DNA of 64,000 nucleotides from Paraburkholderia solisilvae (GTDB lineage Bacteria; Pseudomonadota; Gammaproteobacteria; Burkholderiales; Burkholderiaceae), in assembly GCF_902859875.1 (NCBI RefSeq), contig NZ_CADIKF010000019.1, forward strand, positions 56,599 through 120,598, read 5' to 3'. Below are positions 45,650 to 55,288 of this stretch, one piece after another (the stretch's first letter is position 1; every line of letters starts with the position of its first letter). The notes beneath the pieces were generated by a model. The model did not search any database and had not been told where the DNA came from. It saw only the letters and a program-made list of their open reading frames with translations. The position numbers and the translations under genes were made by a program.

Positions 45650-46519
45650 ATGTTCGATTTCGCAGGCAAGGTCGCCGTGATCACCGGCGCGGCGAGCGGC
45701 TTTGGCCGCGCGTTCGCGGACAAGGGCGCGGCGCTCGGCATGAAACTCGTGCTGGCCGACGTGGATGACGCAGCGCTCGCACGCGCGGTCGATGAACTGC
45801 ATGCGGCCGGCGCCGACGCGATCGGGGTGCGCACCGACGTGTCGCGCGGCGACGAGGTCGAAGCGCTCGCGCAAGCGGCGCTCGACGCGTTCGGCCGCGT
45901 GCATCTGCTGTTCAATAACGCGGGCGTCGGCGCACTCGGTTACATGTGGGAGTGCTCGGCGAACGACTGGTCGTGGGTGTTCGGCGTCAACGTGATGGGC
46001 GTCGCGCATGGCGTGCGCGTCTTTACGCCGATCATGCTGCGACAGAACGAGCCGGCGCATATCGTCAATACCGCGTCGGTAGCGGGGCTGCTGTCGCCAT
46101 CCGCGATGGGCATCTACAACGCGTCGAAGCATGCGGTCGTGTCGCTGACCGAGACGCTCTATCACGATCTGCACCTCGCGGGCGCGCCGGTCGGCTGCTC
46201 GCTGCTGTGTCCCGCGTATGTGCCGACCGGCATTACCGAGTCCGAGCGCGGGCGTCCGGCCGAACTGCGCGATGACGCACCGCCGAGCGAGTCGCGCCGC
46301 GCCGCGGACCGGCAACTGCAACGCGCCGTACGGGCGGGCAAAAAGAGCGCGGCCGAGATCGCCGAACTCACGTTCGACGCGGTGCGCGACGGGCGCTTCT
46401 ACATCGTCACGCATGCGTCGATTCTCGAAGCGGTGAAACTGCGCCACACGGATATCGAAGAACGCCGTGGGCCGACCGACCCGATGTCGCTGCGGCGCGA
46501 GGCGAAGCGCGACGCGTGA
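45650..46519 (+). CDS. Short-chain dehydrogenase/reductase
   Basis: 289 residues from the ATG at 45650, which follows GGGGAGAGTAGGG. The cofactor motif T-G-A-A-S-G-F-G and the N-N-A-G-V-G segment are present, with the catalytic Ser and Y-N-A-S-K-H-A around residue 155. Asp rather than Arg follows the second strand (L-A-D-V-D-D), which suggests NAD. Substrate unknown. The alpha/beta hydrolase gene lies 94 bases on. Confidence 0.93.
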   Translation: MFDFAGKVAVITGAASGFGRAFADKGAALGMKLVLADVDDAALARAVDELHAAGADAIGVRTDVSRGDEVEALAQAALDAFGRVHLLFNNAGVGALGYMWECSANDWSWVFGVNVMGVAHGVRVFTPIMLRQNEPAHIVNTASVAGLLSPSAMGIYNASKHAVVSLTETLYHDLHLAGAPVGCSLLCPAYVPTGITESERGRPAELRDDAPPSESRRAADRQLQRAVRAGKKSAAEIAELTFDAVRDGRFYIVTHASILEAVKLRHTDIEERRGPTDPMSLRREAKRDA

Positions 46520-46613
46520 TCGACTGCGTGTCACGCGCGCGTATGCCGTCGAGACCTTCGTGGCATCATTGCCCGCTCCGTCACCGCACGGCGTACACGC
46601 CGCTCATAGCACG

Positions 46614-47573
46614 ATGCCGCTCAACCCGAAGATCAAGGAAATCCTCGAGATGATCGGGCGCGCGAAGCGCCCCGAGTATCACGCGTTGACCGCGCAGCAG
46701 GCACGCGCATCATACGAAAAGAGCGCGCCGATTCTCGAGATCGCGAGCGCGCCGATGTTTTCGGTCGAAGATCTTGCGGCGCCGGTGCGTGACGGCGCGA
46801 CGATCCGCGTGCGGCTATATCAACCGGTCGAGCCGCAGTGGGCGCAACCGTCGCCCGCGTTGGTCTATTTTCATGGCGGCGGTTTTACGGTCGGCAGCGT
46901 CGCGACGCACGACGCGCTGTGCCGGATGTTCGCGCGCGACGCGCAATGCGCGGTGCTGTCGGTCGACTATCGGCTCGCGCCCGAACACAGGTTCCCGACC
47001 GCCGTCGACGATGCATTCGATGCGCTGCGCTGGCTGCGCGAGCAGGCGGCCGGGTTCGGCATCGACGCGTCGCGCATCGCGCTCGGCGGCGACAGCGCGG
47101 GCGGCACGCTCGCGACGGTCTGCGCGGTGCTCGCGCGCGATGCGGGCATGCCGGTCGCCCTGCAATTGCTGATCTACCCGGGCACGACGAGCCATCAGCA
47201 GACCGATTCGCACGCACGTTTTGCCGATGGGTTTCTGCTGTCGGCCACGACGATCCAATGGTTTTTCGCGCAGTATCTGCGCGATGCCGACGACCGTCGC
47301 GACTGGCGCTTCGCGCCGCTCGACGGCACGCGCGGCGCGCCGGACTTCGCCGGCGTCGCGCCCGCGTGGATCGCGACCGCCGAATACGATCCGTTGAGCG
47401 ACGAGGGCGTCGCGTACGCGGACAAGCTGCGTGCGGCGGGCAATGCGGTCACGCTCAAACGCTACGACGGGATGATCCACGAGTTCTTCAAGATGGGCGG
47501 CTACGTGCCCGAGGTCGCGCAGGCGCATGCCGATGCTGCCGCCGCATTGCGGGCGGCGTTCGGCATCGAGTGA
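46614..47573 (+). CDS. Alpha/beta hydrolase, HSL-family esterase/lipase
   Basis: 319 residues. The hormone-sensitive lipase signature H-G-G-G-F gives the oxyanion hole, G-D-S-A-G-G the nucleophile Ser, and the C-terminal E-Y-D-P-L and I-H-E-F-F supply the Asp and His. These cytoplasmic enzymes hydrolyse short acyl esters. It follows the SDR gene on the same strand with a modest gap and is convergent with the NRDE gene. No Shine-Dalgarno is obvious at the chosen ATG. Confidence 0.9.
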   Translation: MPLNPKIKEILEMIGRAKRPEYHALTAQQARASYEKSAPILEIASAPMFSVEDLAAPVRDGATIRVRLYQPVEPQWAQPSPALVYFHGGGFTVGSVATHDALCRMFARDAQCAVLSVDYRLAPEHRFPTAVDDAFDALRWLREQAAGFGIDASRIALGGDSAGGTLATVCAVLARDAGMPVALQLLIYPGTTSHQQTDSHARFADGFLLSATTIQWFFAQYLRDADDRRDWRFAPLDGTRGAPDFAGVAPAWIATAEYDPLSDEGVAYADKLRAAGNAVTLKRYDGMIHEFFKMGGYVPEVAQAHADAAAALRAAFGIE

Positions 47574-47595
47574 ACGAAGAACGGCTCGCGCGGCG

Positions 47596-48429
47596 CTAGG
47601 CGGCAGCACGCCGCGCGCCTTCGATATCGAACGTAAAGCTGCGCTCGTAATCGCCGGGGCGTTTGATGCGGTGCGAGCCGTTGTCGTCGCTGCGCTCGAC
47701 GGTTTGCACACGCAGACGTCCGTCTTGCGCGAGCACGCGCAACGCGGTCGTGCCGCGCGTGCCGTAGTCGGGCGATTCGATAAACGGCGCGGACCACGCG
47801 CGTTCGAGTTCCAGCGATATGCCGGTCGCCGGCAATTCGTCGTCGCGGGCGATACGCGTATCGCGCATCAAGTCGATCAGACGGTCGAGCGGCGCGACCG
47901 GGTCGGCGGCGAGCGTATCGGCGAGCGCCGCGCGCTGGTTGACGAGCTTTGGCCACGGCGTGTCGAGCACCGCATTCGAGATGCCGTGCGTGCCCTCGGC
48001 CAGCAGCGCCGGTGCCTGCGGCGAGCGGTTGCAGTACCACGCGAGCTCGCGCCGCGTCCAGTCGCCGACCAGCAGGTTGAAGCCGTTGTACAGGTCGCCG
48101 TTTTGCGCGACCTCGTGCAGATAAGCGAGCGGCGTTGCGCCCGGCTCGCGCATCAGCCAGTGGCTGACAAGCGTGCCGCGCGTCGGCGCATCGGGACGTG
48201 TCGTATGCGGCGAGCGGTAGTTGGTCAGCGCGGCGAAGCGGCCGTCGCGCGTCATGCCGAGCCATGTGCCGCCGCCCGTCAGGTCGCGGCCGGCGAGCAG
48301 CGCCGGCGCGTCCTGCCACCAGTGCATCGGTTCGGCGGGGCGGCGCAGGAATTCGTCGCGGTTCGCGGTAAGCGTGAAAAGCGGGCCGCCGGTTGCGGCG
48401 GGCCGCCAGTCGAAGACGATCAGACACAT
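47596..48429 (-). CDS. NRDE-family (TANGO2-like) protein
   Basis: 277 residues beginning M-C-L-I-V-F with the Cys2 of the Ntn-hydrolase-like family and the signature T-A-N-R-D-E-F at about 21-27. Family members include TANGO2; roles in heme and lipid trafficking have been proposed in eukaryotes and the bacterial function is unsettled. W-L-G-M-T-R-D-G-R-F-A-A-L-T-N-Y-R continues the family pattern. The protein is likely cytoplasmic. It is convergent with the esterase. Confidence 0.9.
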   Translation of the reverse strand: MCLIVFDWRPAATGGPLFTLTANRDEFLRRPAEPMHWWQDAPALLAGRDLTGGGTWLGMTRDGRFAALTNYRSPHTTRPDAPTRGTLVSHWLMREPGATPLAYLHEVAQNGDLYNGFNLLVGDWTRRELAWYCNRSPQAPALLAEGTHGISNAVLDTPWPKLVNQRAALADTLAADPVAPLDRLIDLMRDTRIARDDELPATGISLELERAWSAPFIESPDYGTRGTTALRVLAQDGRLRVQTVERSDDNGSHRIKRPGDYERSFTFDIEGARRAAA

Positions 48430-48670
48430 CGCGTGAAGTCGCCGGTTTGAGAGTTGAAATGAGTGGCGGGCTAACCACAGCGACGTGGTGGCCGTTTTTG
48501 TGTATTCAACCCTGCATCGGCCATGTGCGCAACTGAGGCGCGACTGACATGCAACGGCGGCACATCGGCGGCACATCGGCGCGGCCGTCGCGCGCATGGG
48601 CGCGGGCGTCGGCGGGCGTGTCGCCAGGAAGAGGTGGGCGCCTGGGCTGGCGCGCCGTCGGGAGGGGGAG

Positions 48671-48695
48671 CCTGTCGACGGGTTTCGTCGACAGG
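48671..48695 (-). terminator. Hairpin just downstream of ygfZ
   Basis: CCTGTCGACG (48671-48680), loop GGTTT, CGTCGACAGG (48686-48695): ten perfect pairs, ten bases past the ygfZ stop. There is no T tract, so it may be a weak terminator or 3'-end stabiliser. Confidence 0.5.
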
Positions 48696-48705
48696 CGGGG
48701 TGTGC

Positions 48706-49983
48706 TCAGGCGTCGGACGGCAGCGCGTATGGCAGCGGCAGGAATGCGAGCGCTGGACCCTCGCCGCCGCCGAGGTGGACCGTGCCGTTTTCAAGGGCCA
48801 CGAGCTTGATTTCGACCAGCATATCGACGCCGCCGTCCGGCGCCGCGGCCGCGTTGACGACCATGCCGCACGGCTGGCTCGGGTCGTCCGAGTGAAACAG
48901 TTCGCTGCCCGCCAGCACGGTCTCGGGCTCGCCTGCGACGTTCGCGAGTGCGGTGCGCCGTTTGATCGTGCCGCGGTACTGGCTGCGCGCGACCACTTCC
49001 TGGCCGGGGTAGCAGCCCTTGCGGAAGTTCACGCCGCCGAGCACGTCGAAGTTGATCATCTGCGGGACGAACTGCTCGGCCACGCGTTGCGTGATGCGCG
49101 GCTCGCCTGCGCGGATGTCGAGCCAGTCCCATACGGCAGCCGACGCGCGCGCGAGCTTCGCGTCGAGCGCGGGCAGATGCGCCTCGACCTGCGCCTTCGG
49201 TCCGATCCACAAATAACGCAAACGGCCGGCCGCGTCGGGCACGCGGATGAGCGACCCGGCGGGCCCGTCGACCTTGACGTGCACGCCGTCGGGCAATGCG
49301 TCGAACACGCCGGACAGCGCGCCACGCACGTCGCCGGCCAAGCCGACCACGGCGAGTGCGCCGCTCGCGTCGGCAAGCTTCGCTTTCGCGCGCAGCACGA
49401 ACATCGACAGGCGCTTTTGCACGGCCGCCTGCACGTCCCGCGACACCAGCAGACGGATCGCGTCGCCCGCGCGCCATGTGAGGAACGATGCGAGCAGACG
49501 TCCCTTCGCCGTGCAGTAGCCCGCGAGGCGGGCGCTTGCCGCGTCGAGGTGCTGGGTGTCGTTGGTGAGCTGGCTGTGCAGGAAGGCGGCGGCATCGTCG
49601 CCGGTCACGTCGATGACGCCGAACTGCGTGAGCGGCATATAAGCGCCGCGCGCGAGCGCCGCATCGAACTCGTCGCGGCCCGGCCGCGGCAACGGTGTGA
49701 GCGGGAACGCGGCCTGGGCGGACGCGGCGGCTGCAAGCGGCGCGCCTGCCGCGGCGCCGGCTACCGCACTACCGGCCGCCTGAGCACCGGCCGCCTGAGC
49801 ACCGGCCGCAGGCGTACCGGCCGCGGCAATCGCAGACGGATCGGATGCGTGGGACGTGTCTCGCGCGGCACCCGAAGCTGTGCCGGACGCGGTATTCGAG
49901 CTCACTGCGTTTGAACTTTCGGTGTCCGGGCCTTGATGCGGGCCGGAGGCGGAAACAGAAGCGAAATCGTGCGGTGCATTCAT
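48706..49983 (-). CDS. ygfZ: YgfZ/GcvT-domain folate-binding protein for Fe-S cluster enzymes
   Basis: 425 residues from the ATG at 49983. The folate-binding signature K-G-C-Y-P-G-Q-E is present near residue 320. YgfZ supports the synthesis or repair of Fe-S enzymes such as MiaB and uses tetrahydrofolate. Unlike typical members of about 325-340 residues, this one carries an N-terminal extension of roughly 90 residues rich in Ala, Ser, Gly and Thr, including the repeat A-A-G-A-Q-A-A-G. The conserved domain begins near F-P-L-T-P-L-P. Divergent from mltG. Confidence 0.92.
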   Translation of the reverse strand: MNAPHDFASVSASGPHQGPDTESSNAVSSNTASGTASGAARDTSHASDPSAIAAAGTPAAGAQAAGAQAAGSAVAGAAAGAPLAAAASAQAAFPLTPLPRPGRDEFDAALARGAYMPLTQFGVIDVTGDDAAAFLHSQLTNDTQHLDAASARLAGYCTAKGRLLASFLTWRAGDAIRLLVSRDVQAAVQKRLSMFVLRAKAKLADASGALAVVGLAGDVRGALSGVFDALPDGVHVKVDGPAGSLIRVPDAAGRLRYLWIGPKAQVEAHLPALDAKLARASAAVWDWLDIRAGEPRITQRVAEQFVPQMINFDVLGGVNFRKGCYPGQEVVARSQYRGTIKRRTALANVAGEPETVLAGSELFHSDDPSQPCGMVVNAAAAPDGGVDMLVEIKLVALENGTVHLGGGEGPALAFLPLPYALPSDA

Positions 49984-50067
49984 GGACGCGGAAACCCCGA
50001 GGGTCATGCATGACTAAGGGTAAGGCAACCAGCTATTATATGGGTCTTCACCTGAGCCTTGTCCCGC

Positions 50068-51078
50068 ATGACCCTTTTGAAGAAATGTCTCCTGGCCGGC
50101 GCGGCGCTCGTCGTGCTGGCCGCGGCAGCTGCCGCTGGCGGATATCACTGGGCCACCACACCGGTCAATCTGGCCTCTCCCCAACTGGACGTCACGCTCA
50201 AGCCGCACAGCAGCCTGCGCAGCGTCACCGCGCAGCTGAACCGCGGCGGCGTGCCCGTCGCGCCGGAACTGTTCGTGCTGATGGCGCGCGCGCTCGGGCT
50301 GCAAGCGGCGCTGAAATCGGGCAACTACGAGTTCAGGAGCGGCATCACGCCGTACGAGGTGCTGCAGAAAATTGCGCGCGGCGATGTGAACGAATACGTG
50401 GCGACGGTGATCGAAGGCTGGACCTTCAAGCGGATGCGTGCGGAACTGGACGCGAATCCGGCGTTACGGCACGATTCCGCGGGATTGTCGGATGCGGACC
50501 TGCTCAAGGCGATCGGCGTGCCGCCAACGCCGGGCGGCAACGCGGAAGGGCTGTTCTTCCCGGACACCTATCTATTCGACAAGGACACGAGCGACCTCGA
50601 CGTCTATCGCCGTGCGTACCGGCTGATGCAACTGCGCATCGACGAAGCGTGGTCGAGCCGCGCGGCGGGGCTGCCGTACCGCACGCCGTACGAGGCGCTG
50701 ACGATGGCGTCGATCATCGAGAAGGAAACCGGCAGGGCGTCGGACCGGCCGATGGTGGCCGGTGTGTTCGCGAACCGGCTGCGGGTCGGCATGCCGCTGC
50801 AGACGGATCCCTCGGTAATCTACGGAATGGGCGACGGCTACACCGGGCATTTGCACAAGCGCGACCTGCTGACGGACACTCCTTACAATACCTACACGCG
50901 AACGGGATTACCGCCGACGCCGATTTCTCTGCCGGGCGTCGCGTCGCTGCAAGCGGCGCTGAACCCGGCGCAGACGAGTGCACTGTACTTCGTGTCGCGC
51001 GGCGACGGCAGCAGCATTTTTTCAGACACACTCGGCGATCACAACAAGGCCGTCGACAAATACATTCGAGGGCAATGA
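50068..51078 (+). CDS. mltG: Endolytic murein transglycosylase MltG
   Basis: 336 residues from the ATG at 50068. One N-terminal membrane anchor (about 6-28) is followed by the YceG domain with [11 protein letters not shown] and the catalytic Glu of S-I-I-E-K-E-T. MltG cuts nascent glycan chains and determines their length in the periplasm. Its last codons overlap the ATG of tmk (ATGATG), an operon arrangement conserved in proteobacteria. Confidence 0.96.
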   Translation: MTLLKKCLLAGAALVVLAAAAAAGGYHWATTPVNLASPQLDVTLKPHSSLRSVTAQLNRGGVPVAPELFVLMARALGLQAALKSGNYEFRSGITPYEVLQKIARGDVNEYVATVIEGWTFKRMRAELDANPALRHDSAGLSDADLLKAIGVPPTPGGNAEGLFFPDTYLFDKDTSDLDVYRRAYRLMQLRIDEAWSSRAAGLPYRTPYEALTMASIIEKETGRASDRPMVAGVFANRLRVGMPLQTDPSVIYGMGDGYTGHLHKRDLLTDTPYNTYTRTGLPPTPISLPGVASLQAALNPAQTSALYFVSRGDGSSIFSDTLGDHNKAVDKYIRGQ

Positions 51079-51698
51079 TGGCGCGCGGCAAATTCATCAC
51101 ATTCGAAGGCATCGACGGTGCGGGCAAGACCACGCATCTTGCCTGGTTCCGGGAACGGCTCGAGGCGAAACTCGCGCCGGGCGGCCGTTCAGTCGTGGTG
51201 ACGCGCGAACCGGGCGGCACGCCGCTCGGCGAAGCGCTGCGCGAGATCCTGCTGCATCAGGGCATGGATCTCGAAACCGAAGCATTGTTGATGTTCGCGG
51301 CGCGCCGCGAGCATCTCGCGCAGGTCATCGAGCCCGCGCTCGCGCGCGGCGACTGGGTGCTGTCCGACCGCTTCACCGATGCAACCTTCGCGTACCAGGG
51401 CGGCGGCCGCGGGCTGCCGCGCGATAAGCTCGAAGCGCTCGAGCGTTGGGTGCAGGGCGGCTTCCAGCCGGACTTGACCGTGCTGTTCGACGTGCCGCCG
51501 GATACCGCCAGCGCACGGCGCAGCGCGGCGCGCGTGCCGGACCGTTTCGAAGGCGAAACGGACGCGTTCTTTGCACGCACGCGCGCGGAATATCTGCGGC
51601 GCGCAGAAGAAGCACCGTACCGGTTCGCAATCGTCGATTCGACGCTGAGCGTGCCGTATATTCAGAAGCAACTTGAAGAACTGATTGCAAGTATCTGA
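51078..51698 (+). CDS. tmk: Thymidylate kinase
   Basis: 206 residues. The P-loop reads G-I-D-G-A-G-K-T-T, the dTMP-binding region T-R-E-P-G-G-T, the motif [16 protein letters not shown]. It phosphorylates dTMP to dTDP. The start overlaps the mltG stop and holB follows after nine bases, so mltG-tmk-holB are one operon. Confidence 0.97.
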   Translation: MARGKFITFEGIDGAGKTTHLAWFRERLEAKLAPGGRSVVVTREPGGTPLGEALREILLHQGMDLETEALLMFAARREHLAQVIEPALARGDWVLSDRFTDATFAYQGGGRGLPRDKLEALERWVQGGFQPDLTVLFDVPPDTASARRSAARVPDRFEGETDAFFARTRAEYLRRAEEAPYRFAIVDSTLSVPYIQKQLEELIASI

Positions 51699-51707
51699 AT
51701 TTAAAAC

Positions 51708-52760
51708 ATGATCTACCCTTGGCAAACCGACGAATGGGGCCGTCTGCAGGCGTTGCGCGACGCGTGGCCTCACGCGCTGCTGCTGCATGGCCAGGCGGGC
51801 ATCGGCAAGCTCCACTTCGCGCAGCACGTCGCGCAGGGCCTGCTGTGCGAGGCGCCGCAGGCCGACGGCCAGCCATGCGGCCAGTGCGCGGCCTGCCGCT
51901 GGTTCGTGCAAGGCAATCATCCGGACTACCGGATCGTGTTGCCCGAGGCGCTCGCCGCGGAGGCGGGCTTCGTGGCGGCGGCGGGCGGCGACGAGAAGGC
52001 GGATAAAGCAGCGGAAAAGGCCGACGCCGACGACGGCAAGAAGACCCGTGCGCCGAGCAAGGAAATCCGTATCGAACAGGTGCGTGCGCTGCTGGACTTT
52101 TGCGGGGTCGGCTCGCATCGCGGCGGCGTGCGCGTCGTCGTGCTGTATCCGGCCGAGGCGCTCAATGTCGCGGCCGCGAACGCGCTGCTGAAAACGCTCG
52201 AGGAACCGCCCGCGGGCGTCGTGTTCCTGGTGGTGTCCGCGCGCATCGACCGGCTGTTGCCGACCATCATCAGCCGCTGCCGGCAGTGGCCGATGCCGAC
52301 CCCCGCGCCCGACGCGGCGGCCGCGTGGCTGGCCGCGCAAGGTACGGGCGACGCGCGTGCATTGCTGGCGGAAGCGGGCGGCGCGCCGCTCGCGGCGCTT
52401 GCGCTTGCGCGCGACGAAAACCGCGCGCTGCGCGACTGGACGCTGCAGCAGCTTGGGGCCGGCCGCGACTGCGATCCATTCGCGTGCGGTGAAACGCTGC
52501 AAAAGCTGCCGGTGCCGCTCGTGCTCGGCTGGCTGCAGCGCTGGCTATACGATCTGCTCGCGCAGCGCAGCGCCGGCACGCCGCGCTATTTTCCGGATGC
52601 ATCAGCTGCGCTCGCGCGCTGCGCCGCGCAGACGGACGCCGCGGCGTTCGCGCGTTTCATGAAGACCGTCACGCGGCAACGCGCCGTCGAGAACCATCCG
52701 TTGAACGCGCGACTGGTCTTCGAGGAACTGTTTTTCGGCTATCGCGACCTGTTCGCGTAG
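51708..52760 (+). CDS. holB: DNA polymerase III subunit delta'
   Basis: 350 residues. The AAA+ fold has a degenerate Walker A (G-Q-A-G-I-G-K-L-H) and the zinc-binding C-x-x-C pairs (C-G-Q-C-A-A-C). It includes V-V-V-L-Y-P-A-E-A-L-N and S-A-R-I-D-R-L-L-P-T-I-I-S-R-C, the sensor-1 region. A Lys/Glu/Asp-rich insert near residues 95-115 breaks the usual core. It is part of the clamp-loader complex. Confidence 0.93.
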   Translation: MIYPWQTDEWGRLQALRDAWPHALLLHGQAGIGKLHFAQHVAQGLLCEAPQADGQPCGQCAACRWFVQGNHPDYRIVLPEALAAEAGFVAAAGGDEKADKAAEKADADDGKKTRAPSKEIRIEQVRALLDFCGVGSHRGGVRVVVLYPAEALNVAAANALLKTLEEPPAGVVFLVVSARIDRLLPTIISRCRQWPMPTPAPDAAAAWLAAQGTGDARALLAEAGGAPLAALALARDENRALRDWTLQQLGAGRDCDPFACGETLQKLPVPLVLGWLQRWLYDLLAQRSAGTPRYFPDASAALARCAAQTDAAAFARFMKTVTRQRAVENHPLNARLVFEELFFGYRDLFA

Positions 52761-52875
52761 CCGCTGGATGCGGCTGTGCGCCGCCGTCGCAGAACCGGCC
52801 CATCGTCCGCGCCGCATGAACAGCGGTTCGTGAGACGTTGCGGCGGGGATTGACGCGAGGGTGTTTCGAACTTTG

Positions 52876-52936
52876 TTTGACCCGCTTGACCCGCTTCTAC
52901 CTGCTTGACCTGCGACCTGCCTGACCCGTTTTGACC
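52876..52936. repeat. Degenerate TTGACCCGC-type repeats
   Basis: Five or so copies of CTTGACC(C/T)GC with 8-11 base spacing between holB and the GNAT gene. They resemble -35 elements by chance of composition. No gene in this 200-base gap. Confidence 0.5.
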
Positions 52937-52959
52937 ATAACAATCGACCGTACCGAGCC

Positions 52960-53460
52960 ATGACGCTTTCTTACCGCGACGCCACGCCCGACGATCTGCC
53001 CGCGATCGTCGCCATCTATAACTCGACTGTGCCGTCGCGCGAAGTGACCGCGGATCTCGAACCGGTCAGCATCGACAGCCGGCGCGCGTGGTTCGATGCG
53101 CATGGACCAGAGCGGCGGCCGTTGTGGGTGGTCGAGGAAGGCGCCCGTGTGATCGCGTGGTTGAGCTTTTCCGATTTCTACGGGCGGCCGGCGTATGGGC
53201 GCACCGCCGAAGTCAGCATCTATCTGGACGAAAGCGCGCGCGGTAAAGGGCTCGGCAAGACGCTGCTCAAAGCGGCGCTCGAGGCGGCGCCGGGTCTGTC
53301 CATCGATACCGTGCTCGGCTTCGTGTTCGGCCATAACGAGCCGAGCCTGCGCCTGTTCCACGGCTTCGGCTTCGCGGACTGGGGCGTGCTGCCGCGCGTG
53401 GCGGTGCTCGACGGCATCGAGCGGGACCTCGTGATTCTCGGGCGGCGTCTCGCCGCGTAA
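52960..53460 (+). CDS. GNAT-family N-acetyltransferase (phosphinothricin-acetyltransferase-like)
   Basis: 166 residues. The fold shows [12 protein letters not shown] start and the acetyl-CoA loop ([10 protein letters not shown]) around residue 91. [10 protein letters not shown] and F-H-G-F-G-F are typical of the PAT/Pat-like subgroup, which acetylates phosphinothricin or methionine sulfone. It lies between holB and tatD where other proteobacteria place pilZ. Confidence 0.9.
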   Translation: MTLSYRDATPDDLPAIVAIYNSTVPSREVTADLEPVSIDSRRAWFDAHGPERRPLWVVEEGARVIAWLSFSDFYGRPAYGRTAEVSIYLDESARGKGLGKTLLKAALEAAPGLSIDTVLGFVFGHNEPSLRLFHGFGFADWGVLPRVAVLDGIERDLVILGRRLAA

Positions 53461-53566
53461 CGTTCGCGCGACGGTGCACCGGCGCGGCCGCGAGGCCAGC
53501 ATGATCGCGCACGACCGGCGCTGCGACGCCTCATCTCATCGCGCGCCACACCAATCAGGATTTGCC

Positions 53567-54358
53567 ATGTTTGTCGACTCACACTGTCATATCAATTTCG
53601 AAGGACTCGCCGAGCGCCTGCCCGAGGTGCTCGACAGAATGCGCGAGCATGCGGTCACGCATGCGCTGTGCGTGTCGGTGGATCTCGAAACGCTGCCGTC
53701 GGTGCTCGAAATTGCCGAACAACACGACAATATCTACGCGTCGGTCGGCGTGCACCCGGACCACGAGGACGCGCGCGAGCCGACGGTCGCCGAACTGGTC
53801 GACCTGGCCGCGCATCCGAAAGTGATCGCGATCGGCGAGACGGGGCTCGACTACTATCGCCTCGAAGGCCGCTCGATCGCCGATATGGAATGGCAGCGCG
53901 AGCGTTTTCGCACGCACATCCGCGCCGCGCACGCGACGAACAAGCCGCTGATCATCCATACCCGCGCGTCGGCCGACGACACGCTGCGCATCATGGCCGA
54001 AGAGCGCGCGAGCGAGCCGGGCGGCGTGATGCATTGCTTCACCGAAGCGTGGCCGGTCGCCGAACAGGCGCTCGCGCAGAACTTCTACATTTCGCTGTCC
54101 GGCATTGTCACGTTCAAGAGCGCGGTGGACGTGCAGGACGTCGCGCGCCGCGTGCCGCTCGAGCGTTTGCTGATCGAAACCGACTCGCCGTACCTCGCGC
54201 CGGTGCCATATCGAGGCAAGCCCAATGAACCTGCGTACGTCAGTTTTGTCGGACGCTTCATCGCGCAGCAGCGCGAGATGCCGGACACGGAGCTGGCTGC
54301 GGCCACGACGCGCAACTTCTTCCGTCTGTTCGGTCTTCAGGCACCCGCGGGCGCCTGA
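53567..54358 (+). CDS. TatD-family deoxyribonuclease
   Basis: 263 residues. Metal-binding residues of the TIM barrel are visible: D-S-H-C-H-I, the G-E-T-G-L-D-Y-Y motif, the His of I-I-H-T-R, the His of M-H-C-F and the E-T-D-S-P-Y-L-A-P motif. TatD proteins are Mg-dependent nucleases with roles in DNA repair and quality control. The start at 53567 follows an AGGA. The ankyrin gene follows 62 bases later. Confidence 0.95.
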   Translation: MFVDSHCHINFEGLAERLPEVLDRMREHAVTHALCVSVDLETLPSVLEIAEQHDNIYASVGVHPDHEDAREPTVAELVDLAAHPKVIAIGETGLDYYRLEGRSIADMEWQRERFRTHIRAAHATNKPLIIHTRASADDTLRIMAEERASEPGGVMHCFTEAWPVAEQALAQNFYISLSGIVTFKSAVDVQDVARRVPLERLLIETDSPYLAPVPYRGKPNEPAYVSFVGRFIAQQREMPDTELAAATTRNFFRLFGLQAPAGA

Positions 54359-54420
54359 ATCCGGTCTGGGCAGTTTTTGCCTTGATATCAATAAGATACT
54401 GAATATTATTAAAGTCAAAT

Positions 54421-55203
54421 ATGCAAAACTATTTCGCTGATCGCATGCCAGGCCGCGGGTTGCGCCGCCCTCTCGCCCTGCGCGCCGCGCGCACGATGCT
54501 GGCCGCCTCGGTCGCCTGCGCGGCGCTGCTTGCGCTGTTTGCGCCCTACGCGACGGCTGCGCCCGCGGATACGATGATCAAGGCCGTCAAGTTCGACGAT
54601 GTGAAGGAGGTGAAGAAGCAGCTCGCGAACGGCATGGATCCGAACCTCGCCGACGACTACGGCATGCCGCTGCTGGTGCTGGCCGCGCGCGAAAAGTCGG
54701 AAAAGGTCGCGGCGGTGCTGCTCGACAATCCGAAAACGAACATCGAGATCACCGACAAGGCCGGCGAAAACGCGATGATGATGGCAGCGCTCAATGGCGA
54801 CGCCGAACTCGTGAATCTGCTGATCGCGAAGGGCGCCGAAGTGAATCGCAAGGGCTGGGCGCCGCTGCACTACGCGGCCACCAACGGCAACGACGAAGTC
54901 GTGAAGTTGCTGCTCGACCATTCCGCGTATATCGACGCCGGTTCGCCGAACGGCACCACGCCGCTGATGATGGCCGCGCGCGGCGGCCACGTGTCGACCG
55001 TCAAGCTGCTGCTCGACAATGGCGCGGACCTGAACGTGAAGAACCAGCTGGGCCTGACCGCGCTCGACTTCGCGAAGCACTACAAGGAGCCGGATGTCGT
55101 CGAAGGGCTGACCGCGCGGCTGCAGCAGACGCAAAATCGCGGGCCTGCTGGCGGCGCGCCCGCCGACGGCGCTGCGCCGGCGTCGCAAAACGGTGCAAAA
55201 TAG
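54421..55203 (+). CDS. Secreted ankyrin-repeat protein
   Basis: 260 residues. A signal peptide of about 47 residues (long basic N-terminus, hydrophobic A-C-A-A-L-L-A-L-F, cleavage near T-A-A) precedes four to five ankyrin repeats at about 55-230, with the consensus G-x-T-P-L-M-M-A-A and L-L-L-D-N-G-A-D. The C-terminus is Gly/Pro/Ala-rich. Ankyrin domains bind proteins; a periplasmic role such as protection from oxidative stress or immunity has been suggested for AnkB-like relatives. The tatD-ankyrin pair is common in Burkholderiaceae. Confidence 0.9.
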   Translation: MQNYFADRMPGRGLRRPLALRAARTMLAASVACAALLALFAPYATAAPADTMIKAVKFDDVKEVKKQLANGMDPNLADDYGMPLLVLAAREKSEKVAAVLLDNPKTNIEITDKAGENAMMMAALNGDAELVNLLIAKGAEVNRKGWAPLHYAATNGNDEVVKLLLDHSAYIDAGSPNGTTPLMMAARGGHVSTVKLLLDNGADLNVKNQLGLTALDFAKHYKEPDVVEGLTARLQQTQNRGPAGGAPADGAAPASQNGAK

Positions 55204-55288
55204 CGGACCGGCTCGAGATGGCTGAGATCGCTGGGATCGCAGCCATGACCGGATAAAATCTGCATCGCTTATACCTCGAAGGATCACC

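Noticed and set aside
48523..49914. 463-codon plus-strand frame opposite ygfZ
   Set aside because: Shadow of YgfZ and of its Ala-rich extension.
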